DNA of 64,000 bases from Ampullaceana balthica (GCA_944989445.1 CALYLW010000318.1:545833-609832), one strand, 5' to 3'; counted from the stretch's first letter, positions 47,964 through 61,079 are shown. Numbers and translations are program-made. Notes: generated from the sequence alone by a model not told the origin.

Positions 47964-50900
47964 GTAGTGGCGTAGCGAGGGGGGGGGGCTAAGGGGCAAA
48001 TGCCCTGGGTGGCACTTTTTTAGGGGCGGCAAATTTCTGGTTGTTATTTAGCTTCTAGGAACTAAACAATTTTAAAAAGTGGAACAATTTATCAAAGTAA
48101 CATAAACAAACAAACAAATTAATAAACATCATAAAGGAACTATCCTAAAATATATGAACGTTTATACTTCCAAAACTTCTAACTCCATATTTGATATAAA
48201 TTCTTCTGATGCTAACGAAATGAAAACCCAAGAGTCTTAGGTAGTATGAAAACGTGACACTGGTTTTAACTTAATTGATTCTCGAAATAATTGAACCGAA
48301 CTTTGACCGCCTCTCCTGTTGTAGAAGCAAACATTATTGTGCACTATTAATTTCAAAAATGCGCCATTGCAACCAAATTCTTCGGGCAGCAATTTGTTGA
48401 TGCGCCAAATTTCTAGTTATTAATTAGCTTCTAAAAATGAAAATATTTAAAATAAAGTTAAATAAAATAAAAGCCCGATGTAAAAAATTAATAATAGAAA
48501 TGAAGGAACTTTCTTAAAAGACACGAGAGCGGTTCTAATGCCAAAACTTTAAACGCCATAAAGAATATAATCTAAAGACTTCTAAAACTAATGCTACTGA
48601 ACCGAAAAATCAAGTGGCAGAAGTAATATAGGAACATGACACTGATGTGCTGGCACCTAACATTGATTCAAGTTTGTCAACCGTTCATCTTGCAGAGGCG
48701 AAAAAAATTGCCTTACCTGTTATATTCCAACAACAAACAGTAAAATTTCAACACTTAGGTACAAATGAAAATTTGAGGTTGCTATGAGTGCAGCGAGATT
48801 GAGATTGGGTCTAACATAATTAAAGTTTCCTTCTCCGAATTAGACACGGACCTCACAACAAAATAGAAATGATATGGCTTATTCTCCTAAAGTGGCCTAA
48901 GCATCATTATTTGCATAACAAAAATTATGAACATAATTGTTCATCCAAATGAATTAAAAACGACATAACATAAATCCAAAAGTAGCCACTCATGAACAAG
49001 TGCGCAACATTATCTAAGTTTTATCAAACGAAGGAATCAGACTCAGATAAAAGGAATAGACGATTAAAAAAGAAGAACAAAAGTTTGCCAGCAATCATTT
49101 TTCAGGTACGACATACCAAATATTCCATTATATTACTTGTCTTATCTATATAGACGCTCTTTCTATACAGAAGATTATTGCGTCCACAGACCATGCCGGT
49201 CTGTTGGCAAGTGATAAAGCGTTCACAGGCCACGGTTATGAGGGTTCCACGCATTACCCAGCCGCCTTTATTTCCCTAACTAGTGTTAGGTACCCATTCG
49301 GAGTTGGGTGGACTCAGGGACGCCCTATGCCCCGGGAACAAATCATTGCCTTCACATGGATTCAAACCTGTGACCATCGGTACGCCAGCCGAGCGGGAAT
49401 GCCACATTGTATTCGATATTTCTCCATATATTTCACATAAGAATCAAACAAGTCCAGTTGTGTGATATGTAAAGATTGAAAAATGCAGAAGGTGGACGGG
49501 TTAGAATATTTCAAAGATTTCATTAAAACAGAAATGAATCTGCTTAAGAAATTTCTCAAATGATCTTACACAAATGATGGTCTTAAAATAATTGACTGCA
49601 GAGGCCCAACATATTATTACTTCTTCATAGCTGGAAAATATACAGGAGTTCAACAAAAACCCAAAGACATAAATCTCAATGTCAAATTTCACTCAAATAG
49701 TTCATTAAAACTAATTTGTTTACATAATACTCCAACTGAAATGAATTATTTTAGTAAACAATAACGTTGTAACGCATTCTTTTTCATGTCCACACACCAT
49801 TGGAAAAATATAATTGCTGCAACAAGAAAGGCATTTCAAAAACTTCAGGATACAAAATTGTTTCTATATCAAGAAGTTCATGAAGTAATTTTTAGTTTAT
49901 TTTTATAGCTATAGATTATAGAAAAAATACAGAGGCAGACAAAAGCTGAACACACTAACGCAAAAACTTTGCTGGACACATTTATTATTTTTTTGACATT
50001 TGGAAACATCTTTTTTATGAGGTCAATGATGCCCGAAATTACTCATTAACTTATAAAAATGTTTTGCAGAGGCTACTCACAGATAAACGTATGGATTAAT
50101 TATCGGATGCTTGACATTTGCTAAAATTTTATATGGAGACCTTATCATTTTAAATAAAACTTCCAGTCAAAGAACGAGACAGCACATTTTGGCAATCAAA
50201 GCGAATATATATCCACGTTTTGTAAGAAAACAGTTGACAAGAAATCTCTATTCTTCATAATATGACATATGATGTCATTATAGCACTGTAGGAATTCATG
50301 TTAGGTTTGGAAGTTACAGAATTTAGAAAACAGATGTGATTTTTGTACACCAGATAATCTACGGGACTTGAAATTTTGACTTCAAATTAGATTATTCACA
50401 TTCAAAGTGTCTCACATAACATTGTCAAGCAAGGACAATTTTACCTCGCGGCTAAAAAAGTAATTAATGAATTCCAGCCCTCTCGATTTATTCAAGTTTA
50501 TTAAGAACTAAACCTGCCTAATACAATATCATTTAATTCGCCCATTATTTACAACTGTCATCAATAGTGCAAGCTGTGAGAGATGCTTTAAAAATTAATT
50601 ACGACCAATAATGAATACACCAATATTGACAAATCCTGTAGCTATTTTGGCTGTTCAGCTTGGTATAGCACAGCTTACGACATTGAATTATAAAACATTG
50701 TGCCATGAGAAAAGCATAACACTTCAAAAAATGAAAGCTTTTATACATGTATTTATTATTAAACAATATAATTTGCAATTGTCACGCAAGTAGTGTCTGT
50801 CAGTCCTGACGCTACTAATTTTAGAAAGCGGGGAAAACCAAATTACTGCACCAAAGCCTCAAAAGGTGTGCAAATTAAATATGCGCTGTAAATAATATTA

Positions 50901-51366
50901 TATGACGTCCTTTTTTTCGCTCATATTTTAAATTTGGAAAAGGGATCAATGTAAAAAGAGGATTTGATGATGGTTAATTATAAAATCAAAAAACAAAGGG
51001 GGCGCCGTAGTCGCCCTGCAACCCCTATTATAAAATACTTTGTGTAAATTTCAGAAAGTTTAATATTTTGTATTTATCAAACAAGGACAAGTCAGTTGGG
51101 CTTTTGAAAAAGGTCGGCGTCATGGGCGCCCTAAAAAAAGTGCATTTTTTAATAAAATAAATAGATTTCAGCTGAAAACTTCCGTCATTTGTGACGGGTG
51201 TACGCTAGTTTATAACATAAAATTGAATGGTGTCTTTATTATTACCATCTGATAAAAAAATATATATATTCTTTATAGCATCAACAAGTATTTCCGTGGG
51301 GGGGGGGCGGCAAACCTGGGTTCTGCCCCGGGTGGCACATACCCACGCTAAGCGGCTGTGATATGA
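47964..51366 (+). mobile_element. Degenerate 3.4-kb hAT element (CAGTGGCGTAGCG type)
   Basis: Left end TAGTGGCGTAGCGAGGGGGG; right end reverse-complemented CAGCCGCTTAGCGTGGG. Imperfect 8-bp flanks TGATATGG / TGATATGA. The transposase is heavily decayed, but the C-terminal dimerisation block is readable at about 50570-50700 (LCERCFKN, stop, LRPIMNTPILTNPVAILAVQ), the position of the conserved ERxFS...LR..M..ERL...A region. Part of the 5' portion is duplicated (48020-48080 resembles 48400-48460). A SINE lies inside at 49140-49420. Confidence 0.72.
49140..49420 (-). mobile_element. tRNA-derived SINE copy, nested in hAT
   Basis: Reverse complement of the SINE at 8245-8530: 'tctatacagaagattattgc' at the 3' end, 'ccgcctttatttccctaact' in the body, and a mutated B box ('ggattcaaacctg' on the + strand) before the tRNA-like head near 49400. 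Confidence 0.75.
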
Positions 51367-51539
51367 TAGCATTAATTGTGTGCTAGACATGTCATTGGCT
51401 ACCAAAGTGGTCCAGGTGCATGAAGTGGTCCATGGAACATGTTATTGATTCTGCGCATATTCACTGGGAGTGACTGGAGGCAGACAGGGTCAATTTCATG
51501 AGGACTTAATATTGATTTACATTAAAAATCTGTAACCAT

Positions 51540-51830
51540 ACCTCTTACCATCTGCTACCATCTCTTACCATCTGCTACCCTCTATTACCATCTGCTACCA
51601 TCTCTTACAATGTGCTACCATCTCTTACCATCTGCTACCATGTCTTACCATCTGCTATTACCTCTCACCATCTGCTTCCTTCTGTCACCGTATGCTTCCA
51701 TCTTTTTATCACCTATTACCATATGTCAACACCTCTCACCACGTGTGACTATTCTGTTATATCATGTCCACCTGTTACCATCTGTCACCATTTATAACCA
51801 TCTGTCACCATTTATAACCATCTGTTTCTA
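51540..51830 (+). repeat. Degenerate ACCATCT-rich tandem repeat
   Basis: Irregular 10-20 bp units built on 'taccatctgctaccatctct', drifting to 'caccatttataaccatctgt' toward the right. Two overlapping short ORFs follow from the composition only. Confidence 0.85.
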
Positions 51831-51960
51831 TTCATTTATTTATCAAATCATTTATTACAGGTTTTAGTTTTTGATGAATGCACATTTTATAAACCAATGA
51901 TTGTTTAATTGTAATTCAACTGTTATTATGTCAGGTATTTTAAATCATGATTTTAAAATA

Positions 51961-51966
<6 letters not shown>

Positions 51967-52050
<84 letters not shown>
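51967..52050. repeat. (AT)n microsatellite
   Basis: About 80 bp of nearly pure AT dinucleotide, with one 'aa' interruption near 52018. Confidence 0.95.
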
Positions 52051-52053
<3 letters not shown>

Positions 52054-52189
52054 TTCTTAATTATTGAAATCTAACAAAACCAATAGTAAGAGGGTTGCAT
52101 ATAATTTTAGACCTTCTTGAAACTGGAATCTAATTGCCACCTTTTGCTTAAAAGCTGTCTCAACAAGAAAGGCCAACTGAAATTTTTGG

Positions 52190-52300
52190 TTCACCGACAA
52201 AACGGCCCCAGTCAACACGGCCGCTGACAAAACGGCTCCTGTCAATACGGCCCCTGTCAAAACGGCCCCGGCCAAAACGGCCCCTGTCAAAACTGAGAGA
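52190..52300. repeat. Short GC-rich repeat, 'tcaaaacggcccctg' units
   Basis: Seven or eight 14-16 bp units such as 'gtcaaaacggcccctg', in AT-rich surroundings. The style recalls the iterated arms of MULE or foldback elements, but I found no opposite arm. Confidence 0.75.
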
Positions 52301-52420
52301 GGATTGCTGGCTGTACATGTAAGGTTCACGATGTGACAAGGAGATGAAGGATTGAGGCATTGATTAAAGACAGTCGTTACCCAGGCAACAAGGTGTTGAT
52401 GTCTTGTTTCTTGACTTGCA

Positions 52421-52505
52421 AGTTCTATTACATTGTGTCAGACTAGTTCTATTACATGGTGTCAGACTAGTTCTATTACATGGTGTCAGACTAGTTCTAT
52501 TACAA
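52421..52505 (+). repeat. 24-bp tandem repeat, about 3.5 units
   Basis: Unit 'agttctattacatggtgtca' plus 'gact', three nearly identical copies and a partial one. Confidence 0.9.
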
Positions 52506-52509
52506 TTAG

Positions 52510-53819
52510 AGCATGTTGAAAAATTGCTTTTGATCTGGATGAAAGGAAAAATAGAAAATAAAATGTTTAAATTCTTTTACTTATGTATTATGATATTAGG
52601 CATAGTGCTTAAATTAGTTTATTCAACCACGTCAATAAATGTATGAACATATAATTTGTCACTAGTTTAAAGAGGGACAAGGCGCTATCAAGTGGGGTTT
52701 TCCCTACTAGTTCAGTCAGAAAAATTAAGGGGAAAGACTTTTAAGTAGTCGCATTGAAATCTGTTGGAAAAATAGAGGAGATCTTGCAATAATTGAAAGT
52801 ATATACTTTTATAGAACATTTTAAATCATACTGGTGTCAAGTGAATGATAAGACTAATATTAAATTCGCCGTCTGGCCATTAGCGAAGGATAAAACTTTA
52901 AAACTTTTCCTATTAAATCAGTTTAAAAATAATGGAGATCTTGGAAAAGATTAAACTGAAGAATTTTTTTTAATAACATTTCACATCAGCTTCGAATAAA
53001 GTCAATAATAAAATTAAAACTAAATAGGTTTAACATAACGGAAATCTAGCCAGAAAAATAGTTTTGTAATTTTCTAGAAAAAAGGCGCCACTCACAAACC
53101 CACAAATAGTCTTTTGTATATGTGTGTACGTCCACGCGCTCGTGTGGGTGTGGGTGAGAGAGAGAGTAAATGAGTGAGTAAGATTGGCTTGCATTAAAAT
53201 ACCAGTCGTCGCACGGTTCTCCCGGTGGGTAGCTAAAATGCTTTGTATTAAGTTATAACTGGCATTAAAATAAGTTAGCTGAATCGCATCTATTAGTTTA
53301 AGATATATTGCACCACGGCATACTAGAACAATATAGAAAAAAAACAAAATAGTCAGGAAAATAAAGATAAAAATATTTTTTTTAAAGATTATTTAAGATA
53401 GGGCAGGATATGACAAGATAATATATTATTGGGAGAAATAGGAGATAACAATATGATATAAATTTCTTAAATAGTGTATATAATACTATAATATAAATAA
53501 AGATAAAAATAATTGAAATAGGGTGGTGTATGAAAAAATAGGATAGCGCTGGAAAAACGGGAAAACTTCTTGACCCGGCTAGGGCCCTGCACGACTTTAG
53601 AAACACCGTTAATGATTATGGTGATTGGTCCAGTGCCCTATATACTACTGTACTCCACTCTTAGTACACATTAATCAGATTAAAGCAATATTTGTCTTAC
53701 TTGGTATAAAAATATATATTTGTTGAGCTTTAATGTTCAGTCACGAACCTCATGTCAACTAGTTTCTTCATTAAATCAAATTAAAAGTAATGTACTTGTA
53801 CAATTAAATTTACATTTTT
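52510..53819. other. Gene-free stretch
   Basis: AT-rich DNA with a short GAGA run at 53155-53180. No splice-bounded reading frame or recognisable element is seen. Confidence 0.5.
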
Positions 53820-53940
53820 TCCTATCTTATCTTATCTTATCTTATCTGTTACAAACGCTCCTTCTATACAGAAGATTACTGCGTCGTACGCTTATCCATG
53901 GCTTATGTCTAGTCTAGCATTTTTATTCGAGTTTTAAATG
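53820..53940 (-). mobile_element. LINE 3' tail, CR1/L2-like family
   Basis: Reads TATCT repeats (53822-53847), then 'ctgttacaaacgctccttct', 'tacagaagattactgcgtcg', and a few bases of the ORF end, as at 14340-14460. Only about 120 bp are kept. Confidence 0.8.
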
Positions 53941-54220
53941 ATAATAATTGTTGCATTTCTTGTTTTATAGAGCTACCCTTTATACATCGTACAATTAGCC
54001 TATAAATATTGTTTTAAGTTACCCTAACAACAATGTAAAGTGTAAAGTGTAAAGAGTTACCCTATAAAAGAGAAGAAAACTGACTCTGAGAATCGGCGAA
54101 GTCCTTCGCACGAATTCAGAAGATGAAAAGCAGCTGAATGGAAGTTCCATTTAAAAAACCCAAGCAGTGAAACTTGTTTTTACTAATTTACTAATTTAAT
54201 GTATTAAAATGTGTCTATAA

Positions 54221-55141
54221 TCATATTCCAATAGTTTTATCAATAAATTCACTACAGCTTTTCAGTTGGACTAAGAGATGCTGGAAGTTTTCATCTTTCT
54301 CTTCAATATCTCGCAACTTCTCATTCATATCCGCAAGATTCTCTTCAAGGCGTTTGATGTCACCAGGCTCGGACACCGGACTAAGTACGCCTTGGATCGC
54401 TTGGCGTAAAGAATCGATTCCCTGTCGAATTAGAATCCATTCATCATGAGAGCATAGGTAATCGTCCAATAGTTTTTGCGACTTCGTTAGGATGTTTTCG
54501 TATTCATCTACAGCACGTGATTGTAAACATGACTCGATATGTACTGTCCACGTGACAGTCGCATGGACATCATGAGACATAAGACCCGAGTTCTTAATTT
54601 TATCTATGCAAACACCCACTCTCTGCTGAGAGATCTGCCCCTGTCTCCCGTTTTGTGGTTGAGATATCTGCCCCTGTCTCCCGGCCTCTGTTAGAGAGAA
54701 CAGCTCTTGTCTCCCTTCGTCTGTTTGAGAGCCACATGTCCTATTGAAATCAAGCGAGTTCTCTGCTAACAGAAGTGATTCCTTGCTGTCATCGCGATTC
54801 AGCTGGACACTGTATGTCAAGCGCACTGGCCACTTGCAAGGTGTGGGAAGGCCATCGTCCGGTGTTGTAGTTCTCTCCGAGACGTCCAAAGAAACCCAGA
54901 GAGTTCTGTCAGCCAGGTATCTCATCCTCCCCGTACAGTTCAAGTGTTGGCCTAGATCCAGAGGATGTGATATCTCACCAAACTGTTCCAACGTGGCGAT
55001 AAACCTGGGGATTCTGTGACTGTATTCTTTGAGTTCTGTGACTTTCTCAGTCAGTGGTTTATGGTCGTGCAGAAACTCCAAGATGAGATTCGCATGAGCT
55101 TTCAATTCCTCAATTAACGAAGGGACGCTGGCTGAACACAT
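54221..55141 (-). CDS. Orphan protein with coiled-coil C-terminus
   Basis: Uninterrupted 306-codon ORF on the - strand, clearly more GC-balanced than its surroundings, which supports real coding. ATG at 55139-55141 has a purine at -3 and an in-frame TGA 12 bases upstream, so this start holds if unspliced; an acceptor-like CCACAG just before it could mean a 5' UTR intron. Residues 1-60 are helical (LIEELKAHANLILEFLHDHK). The middle (about 65-200) looks beta-rich or disordered and has a repeated GRQGQISQ motif near 160-180 and several Cys. The last 90 residues are strongly helical and heptad-like (LEENLADMNEKLRDIEEKDE). No signal peptide or membrane segment. I recognise no family. An ATTAAA lies about 20 bp after the stop on the - strand. 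Confidence 0.75.
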   Translation of the reverse strand: MCSASVPSLIEELKAHANLILEFLHDHKPLTEKVTELKEYSHRIPRFIATLEQFGEISHPLDLGQHLNCTGRMRYLADRTLWVSLDVSERTTTPDDGLPTPCKWPVRLTYSVQLNRDDSKESLLLAENSLDFNRTCGSQTDEGRQELFSLTEAGRQGQISQPQNGRQGQISQQRVGVCIDKIKNSGLMSHDVHATVTWTVHIESCLQSRAVDEYENILTKSQKLLDDYLCSHDEWILIRQGIDSLRQAIQGVLSPVSEPGDIKRLEENLADMNEKLRDIEEKDENFQHLLVQLKSCSEFIDKTIGI

Positions 55142-57780
55142 TCTGTGGCTTCAAAATAATTCTATCACAATAAAATGATAGGATGACCGCACAGCTAAAG
55201 ATTGTGAGTGTGATTTCTTTTCCTCGGTTGGTGAATGAAATTGTATAAAATTTCTTCAGTTTTTCTGTGGAAAAAAGTGTTTATTTTAATTAAAAATAGT
55301 TCTTATTGATAGTGGCGTGTAATACTATTTTAATTCAACACAACTGATAAGGCCAAAAATAATGTATGCATGAGTTCTTCAATGTGTTAAAACAATGCAG
55401 TGACCTGATTTTCAAAATTAAGTTTCAATATATCCTGGATCTTTCGGGTTACCATAAAAGTCGGTGGCACCATAAAGGGTTGTGGTGACCAGGACCACAA
55501 ATGGTTGCTGTGTTTATAACGATCTCCAAACCTTTACTTCACTACAGGTTTCTTTACGTTTTATCAACAAGAAACTCGTGAAGTCATAGACTTGCCATAA
55601 AAAGGTTGTAGAACTTTGTTGGGTGAAGATTTTTGTCATTACATCAGCCACCTCTATATACAAGTTGGAGTTCTCTTATATTACTGGCCTTCTTTTACAG
55701 AAACCGTGTCTGCTGAAGTTCAATCTTTTGCTGTTAAAGGGTTGACAGAGAAATTGGTTCATGGCAGCGTTATGTTGTCTGCTCGTCTATTCATCACTTT
55801 TACTCCCCAGGCCATACTGCTATATTGAAATAAACACATCTTCCGTGAATAGCTATACAAACGAGACCAACCGACTATATATTCATTCATTCGTATTATT
55901 AAATCGTGTTTGCATTGAAACTTTTTGGCGAGTGGATCTCTGCCATGATCTAACGAGCCCCGATTTAAAGCTTTCTGGTTTGTCAGCCATTGAACAATAA
56001 ACTGTCTAGACTTGCCCAGAAATTCAACTGGCTTTATTTGAATCCCCTTACAACACAGCGATATGACATAATATTCTCCCTTGAGATAAGAGATTGTTTA
56101 TTGCCCAAGCTGTAACAGCAACACAAAAAAAACGTAGTCAATATAAAACTACTGAAGAAGGTAAACTCTCTGGGGCAGATGAAATACAACATCTATGGAG
56201 TCGTGGACAGTTTTAATATAACATTAAAATAAGCCTGCGTCTGGGTTGGACAATAAATTTATTTTTATTTGTACAGCTATGCAATGTATTTATAAAAGGT
56301 AGTCATTTCAAAACATAAGTCATATTTCCCTGATATTGTCCCCTGATCGCAAAATGTACACATCTCAACATATCTAACGTCGCAAATGCTGAAGATTATA
56401 TTAAAATCACACGCCGTGGTAAACATTCTTAGAGATATGACGTCACATTATGCGCACATTACTACACATATGACGTCACAATCGTCCTTATAGCTTCATG
56501 GCATGAAATTATCCAATCAAAAGCTGTATTTAATATTTAAAAGTCTACAGCTTAAATAAAATGTATGGATAATTTATTCTTAAGACGATACCTTAAAACA
56601 AGCTATGAAAAAAACTCACTTTAAAAAGTATTGTACGGACGTGAATTTTGTGATGCAGGAAATATTCATTAGTTTAAAATCCAAAGTACAAACACATTTC
56701 ACACATGAAGACTTTAAGTGATATGCACCTTCCAATTCTTTAATCTGCTGCTAGATCAGTTCACCCCGTGTCGTGTTTTCATACACATTGCCATTACATG
56801 TCGTCAAGTGCAATTCTTTCTGTGTAAACCATGTTGGGCGTTGATGTGTGTGTCCCATTCGTCACTGGTTCTTACGTTATTGACAATAGCCTATGATCTC
56901 TAAAAATTTTATCATACGCCATTAAGTTAACTTTAAAAATACGCATATGTAATTTTAAGTTTAAAGAAAATTAGAAATATCACAATGCATAATCTATCTA
57001 TATATATAATTCTCTTCATGGGACCATGCCAGGCAAGTAAGCAGCAAAAATATGTGCAACCGAGCATGACGAATGACCCTCGCTCGGGTCAACTAAACAC
57101 AGTTAACGTTTAGCAAGCAAAGGTAGTGGTGGAGTGGGGCATGTCTTGAGAGCAGCAATGTTTTTTTCATTCACTTTTGATGTTCCTGCTCAATGTGTAT
57201 GTATTTCGTAGTGTATTGGTTATTACATCCGCCTGACATGCTGAAGGTCTTAGGTTCAAGTCCAAGCGGCAACATACGTTTTTTTTTATTTTTTAAAAAT
57301 GCTAATGCCTATTCTTTTCCCCCCTTTCTTAGCAAACATAAACACCGCTTCGCATGTCACGGGAAAAAACTTAGTTCAATGTTATATCAATTCCTTCACC
57401 AGGTACCTGTCTGTTTCTATTGGTCGCATATTTGGTGCATGGACGAAGTTGTTTCTCTCCAACTTGGCTTCGTGGGTGTAATATTTGTTCCTCTCCGTTG
57501 TTCTCAGTGACGGAAACGTAGTCATACACTCTCAAAAATAAGCTCAGTACATGAATACTTCAGGAGTATATGGTGACAAAGCAGAAATTGTGGCGATGTC
57601 CGAAATACTTACCAGAAATGCTTCGGTGGTCCCCCATCGTTCACCCGCGTTGTTCCCATTTGTTCGTGCTACTGTTTGTGTCCGTTCTCCCCCTCCCTTT
57701 TTTTCTTGCACTATCTATGAGCAAGTCTGCGGCGTATGCTACGCCGCGGGGCGTCTAGTGCAATTTAATTACTCAACTGT
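55142..57780. other. Gene-free stretch upstream of the orphan gene
   Basis: No convincing exon. Holds a repeat at about 57030-57200 shared with 4960-5130 and a tRNA-like patch at 57205-57275 ('taggttcaagtcc' as B box). The few ORFs (55616-55828, 57193-57510) lack recognisable motifs. Confidence 0.5.
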
Positions 57781-57796
57781 GTCTTTTTAGCAAATG

Positions 57797-58040
57797 GTGA
57801 TTGTTTAATCTCTGAACTTTGTCTTTGTGACTAACGGTAATTGTTTAATCTTTCAACTTTGTCTTTGTGACTAACTGTAATTGTTTAATCTCTCAACTTT
57901 GTCTTTGTGACTAACGGTAACTGTTTAATCTCTCAACTTTGTCTTTGTGACTAACGGTAATTGTTTAATCCCTCAACTTTGTCTTTGTGACTAACTGTAA
58001 TTGTTTAATCTCTCAACTTTGTCTTTGTGACTAATGGGAA
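57797..58040 (+). repeat. 40-bp minisatellite, about 6 units
   Basis: Unit 'ttgtttaatctctcaacttt' plus 'gtctttgtgactaacggtaa', repeated about six times with few substitutions (ctgtaa / cggtaa variants). Confidence 0.93.
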
Positions 58041-58306
58041 ATGTAAATAGAGTTAGAGAGTGCACTATTTTCCGACTGAAATATTCGGCCACCTTTTATA
58101 TGTGAATTCATTCCTACATTAATTTTATTGGATCACATCATTGAACATGCTCCACTTACGGGATAAATTAATGAGGTGTGAATGTGTCACCACTGTTGTA
58201 TGGGAACATGTGTTTGTGCAACAGCATTTCATATATGCCAGTGTTGGACACAGTGATACGAGAGCATGACCTCATGTGCCAGTGTTAGACACAGTGATAT
58301 AAGAAC

Positions 58307-58670
58307 ATGCCCTCGTGTGTCAGGTTTAGGCCCTCATTGTCAGCGCTAGGCCCTCGTGTGTCAGGGTTAGGCTCACGTATGTCAGGGTTAGGCCCTCATG
58401 TGTCAGCGCTAGGCCCTCGTGTTTCAGGGTTAGGCCCTCGTGCGTCAGGGTTAGGCCCTCGTGTGTCAGCGCTAGGCCCTCGTGTGTCAGGGCTGGGCCC
58501 TCGTGTGTTAGGGTTAGGCCCTCATGTGTCAGCGCTAGGCCCTCGTGTGTCAGGGTTAGGCCCTCGTGTGTCATGGTTGGGCCCTCGTGTGTCAGCGCTA
58601 GGCCCTCGTGTGTCAGGGCTAGGCCCTCGTGTGTCAGGGTTAGGCCCTCATGTGTCATGGTTAGGCCAAG
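58307..58670 (+). repeat. 21-bp GC-rich minisatellite
   Basis: About 17 units of 'tcagggttaggccctcgtgt' plus 'g', with variants 'cagcgctagg' and 'cagggctagg'. A period of 21 keeps both strands open (7-residue periodic readings such as ALGPRVS), which explains the ORFs at 58307-58828 and 58326-58658 without a gene. Confidence 0.93.
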
Positions 58671-58679
58671 TGGAGTGGC

Positions 58680-60384
58680 CCGTCAACGACTTAGAGCTTA
58701 CTCACTTTTTTTCCTCCTCCTGCCTAATCTATGTATCATATACAAGAAACAATCCTTTTGTTATAAAACATGCGTATTGTTTATCTGAAATCGGAATTTA
58801 CTTCCTTTGTTTGCATACTAATGTGTGACTTGAAACTGAGCTGCATTGCTAACAATAGTTTTTTGGGAAGTGGCATTCACACACACACACACAAATTATT
58901 AAGATTTCAAGATCATTCGGGCGATCACCAGAAAAAGATGGCGCTTATGATGACTCACACTATTGATTAAATGTAGTTAAACAATTTTATTGAGTATATG
59001 ACATGTAATCTCAGTTAAAATTTTTATTTGATTTCTTTTTTATTTGGCTCCAATACCACGAAGATGTTAGCTGAAACTATGAAATACCCGCTAACGTTTC
59101 ACCAATTTAACGGGAAAACGTTTTCTTAAAACAGTCTATGCATATATTCTTTTGGGACCTGTGGGGGCGTGTTTAAGTGATACGCGTAATTACAATTTTG
59201 ATGGTTATCGTTCTGATTTGGACGAAAATTTGTTAATATTCTAGTACGTAGGGGTAAATCTTACACGTGATTTCTGAACATAGCTTATTCCTATATTTGT
59301 TCCCTCTTTCGGGTTGTTCCCTTTCATGGCTCTAAACTCTAAGCCATCGGTAAATAATTTTAGCGCCTTGGACTTATTCACATCCATGTAATTTCAGTAG
59401 ATATCAAGAGTGAACACATGAGACGTCATAAACTTGTTTGAATTATACAAAATTATTTCTTTATTCACAATTTATTCAATCTGAGGATTGTTTGCTTTGA
59501 ATGCACTGAAATCTGTCGGCGTATTTCAAACCATTATATGAAAGACAAGCACTTTTTTTTAAACACTACAGACGCTCCTTCTATTGCAGACGATTATTGC
59601 GTCCTACGTACTGACAAGAACGCACAGATCATGTTGGTCTGTTGACAAATTACTCGGCGTTCACAAGCCACGGCTGTGAGGGAATTGTGTGGCACTATGC
59701 CGAGCCGCCTTTGTTTCCCTAATTTTCGTCAGTACCTATTCGAAGCTGGGTGGACTCAGGGACACTTTTAGCCACGAGAACAAATCCCTGCCTTCACATA
59801 GATTCGAACCCGTGGCTCTCGGAACGCCAGCCGAGCGCGCGTGCTGCTCGACAATACATGTACATTTCACACATACCATAACATAATGGATGCGTATATA
59901 TAAAAAACACGTATTTATTTCACACAAAGCATAATGCATGCGCACATCAACGCGCAATATACGTGTGTATCTTTTAAAATTTATATAATGCATTGATATT
60001 ATAATGACAAAATCATATTTACACACACCATATCTCAATTATACCATACACAATTTAATCGAATTCACAACCTAATTCCATCATTCACTATAATATAACT
60101 CACCATACATCACAGGTCTATATATAAATATGTGTATGTTTATAATACATAGGAGCATATTTAGAGCATCATTTTAAAATACTTGCTTTTTTAATCCACA
60201 TAGGTCGGTACATAGTACATTGGCTAAATTACCGGTACATGAACAATTTATGGTATAATTCAGTAACATACGTCTAACAGAAAACTGAATAATACACCCA
60301 ATTTCGCTATACTTTATTCCATATGGACACACATGTGTTGGATTATACATCAGTATTGTTGTTCCAATGATATTTTAAGAATTA
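58680..60384. other. Gene-free stretch with one SINE
   Basis: AT-rich DNA with a (CA)n run at 58877-58892. Apart from the SINE at 59565-59850, no element or exon is recognised. Confidence 0.5.
59565..59850 (-). mobile_element. tRNA-derived SINE copy
   Basis: Reverse complement of the 8245-8530 family: 'tacagacgctccttctattg' tail, 'agccgcctttgtttccctaa' body, and 'agattcgaacccgtg' (B box on the - strand) followed by 'gccagccgagcgcgc' (A-box region). Confidence 0.78.
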
Positions 60385-60918
60385 CCGTATATACTCGTTC
60401 TATAGCGCGTTCGTTCATAAGCCGACTCCCCAACTTTTGGGAGAGAAAAGTATTAAAAGTGTATAACCCGCTTGCAAGCCAACCCCGCAAAAATAATACG
60501 ACAGCTTAAACAAAATGGTACACATTTTTTTTAAACTACAAGCTAAATGGGTCGTTATGATTGTTTACTTTGTACTGCCTATTTTTTTTCTTACCGGTAT
60601 TTTTAAAAAAATTCTTTGGTAAACAGTGACGAAAATTCGTTGTTGAAAACAAAGTTGCGAAACAATATATTAAAACGTTCACAAAAATAAATAAAATGAT
60701 TAAATAAGGTGAATGCAGATGTTTAATAATATATTATAGCTTCTGGTAGAGCAGTCGAATCTTGTAGAATGTAGAAAAGGACCTTGATGATCTACGATAA
60801 CAACACCGATATTCAATATGCATGCAGAAATCACCTATGACCCGCTCGTAAGCCGACTCCCTAACTTTTCCCCCTAGATTTTGTTCAAAAAGGTTGGCTT
60901 GCGAGCGAGTATATACGG
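60385..60918. mobile_element. 534-bp Tc1/mariner-like MITE
   Basis: Ends CCGTATATACTCG at both sides in inverted orientation, flanked by TA (60383-60384 and 60919-60920). Inner sequence repeats 'cataagccgactccccaact' and 'cgtaagccgactccctaact' in direct order and 'ttgcaagccaac' / 'gttggcttgcgag' in inverted order. No ORF. Confidence 0.75.
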
Positions 60919-61079
60919 TAGTTCTGAGAACTCAACTAAATAATAGACTCATTTCTCATGTTAAGGTAGATAAGTAAATCATCTACCTTAACTTTGTTGC
61001 TGGATTTTCTTGACCACAGTTTTTCATTGCAGCACTCTGGTTGTCAAAGTACAGAATCCTTCTAAGGCCCCATAACATT

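Noticed and set aside
54744..55019. 91-codon + strand ORF
   Set aside because: Antisense shadow of the 306-codon gene.
57205..57275. tRNA gene
   Set aside because: There is a good B box and 6 of 7 acceptor pairs are possible, but the anticodon stem does not pair and the T stem is imperfect; more likely a tRNA-derived repeat.
58307..58828. 173-codon ORF with LGPRVS repeats
   Set aside because: Product of the 21-bp minisatellite, open on both strands.
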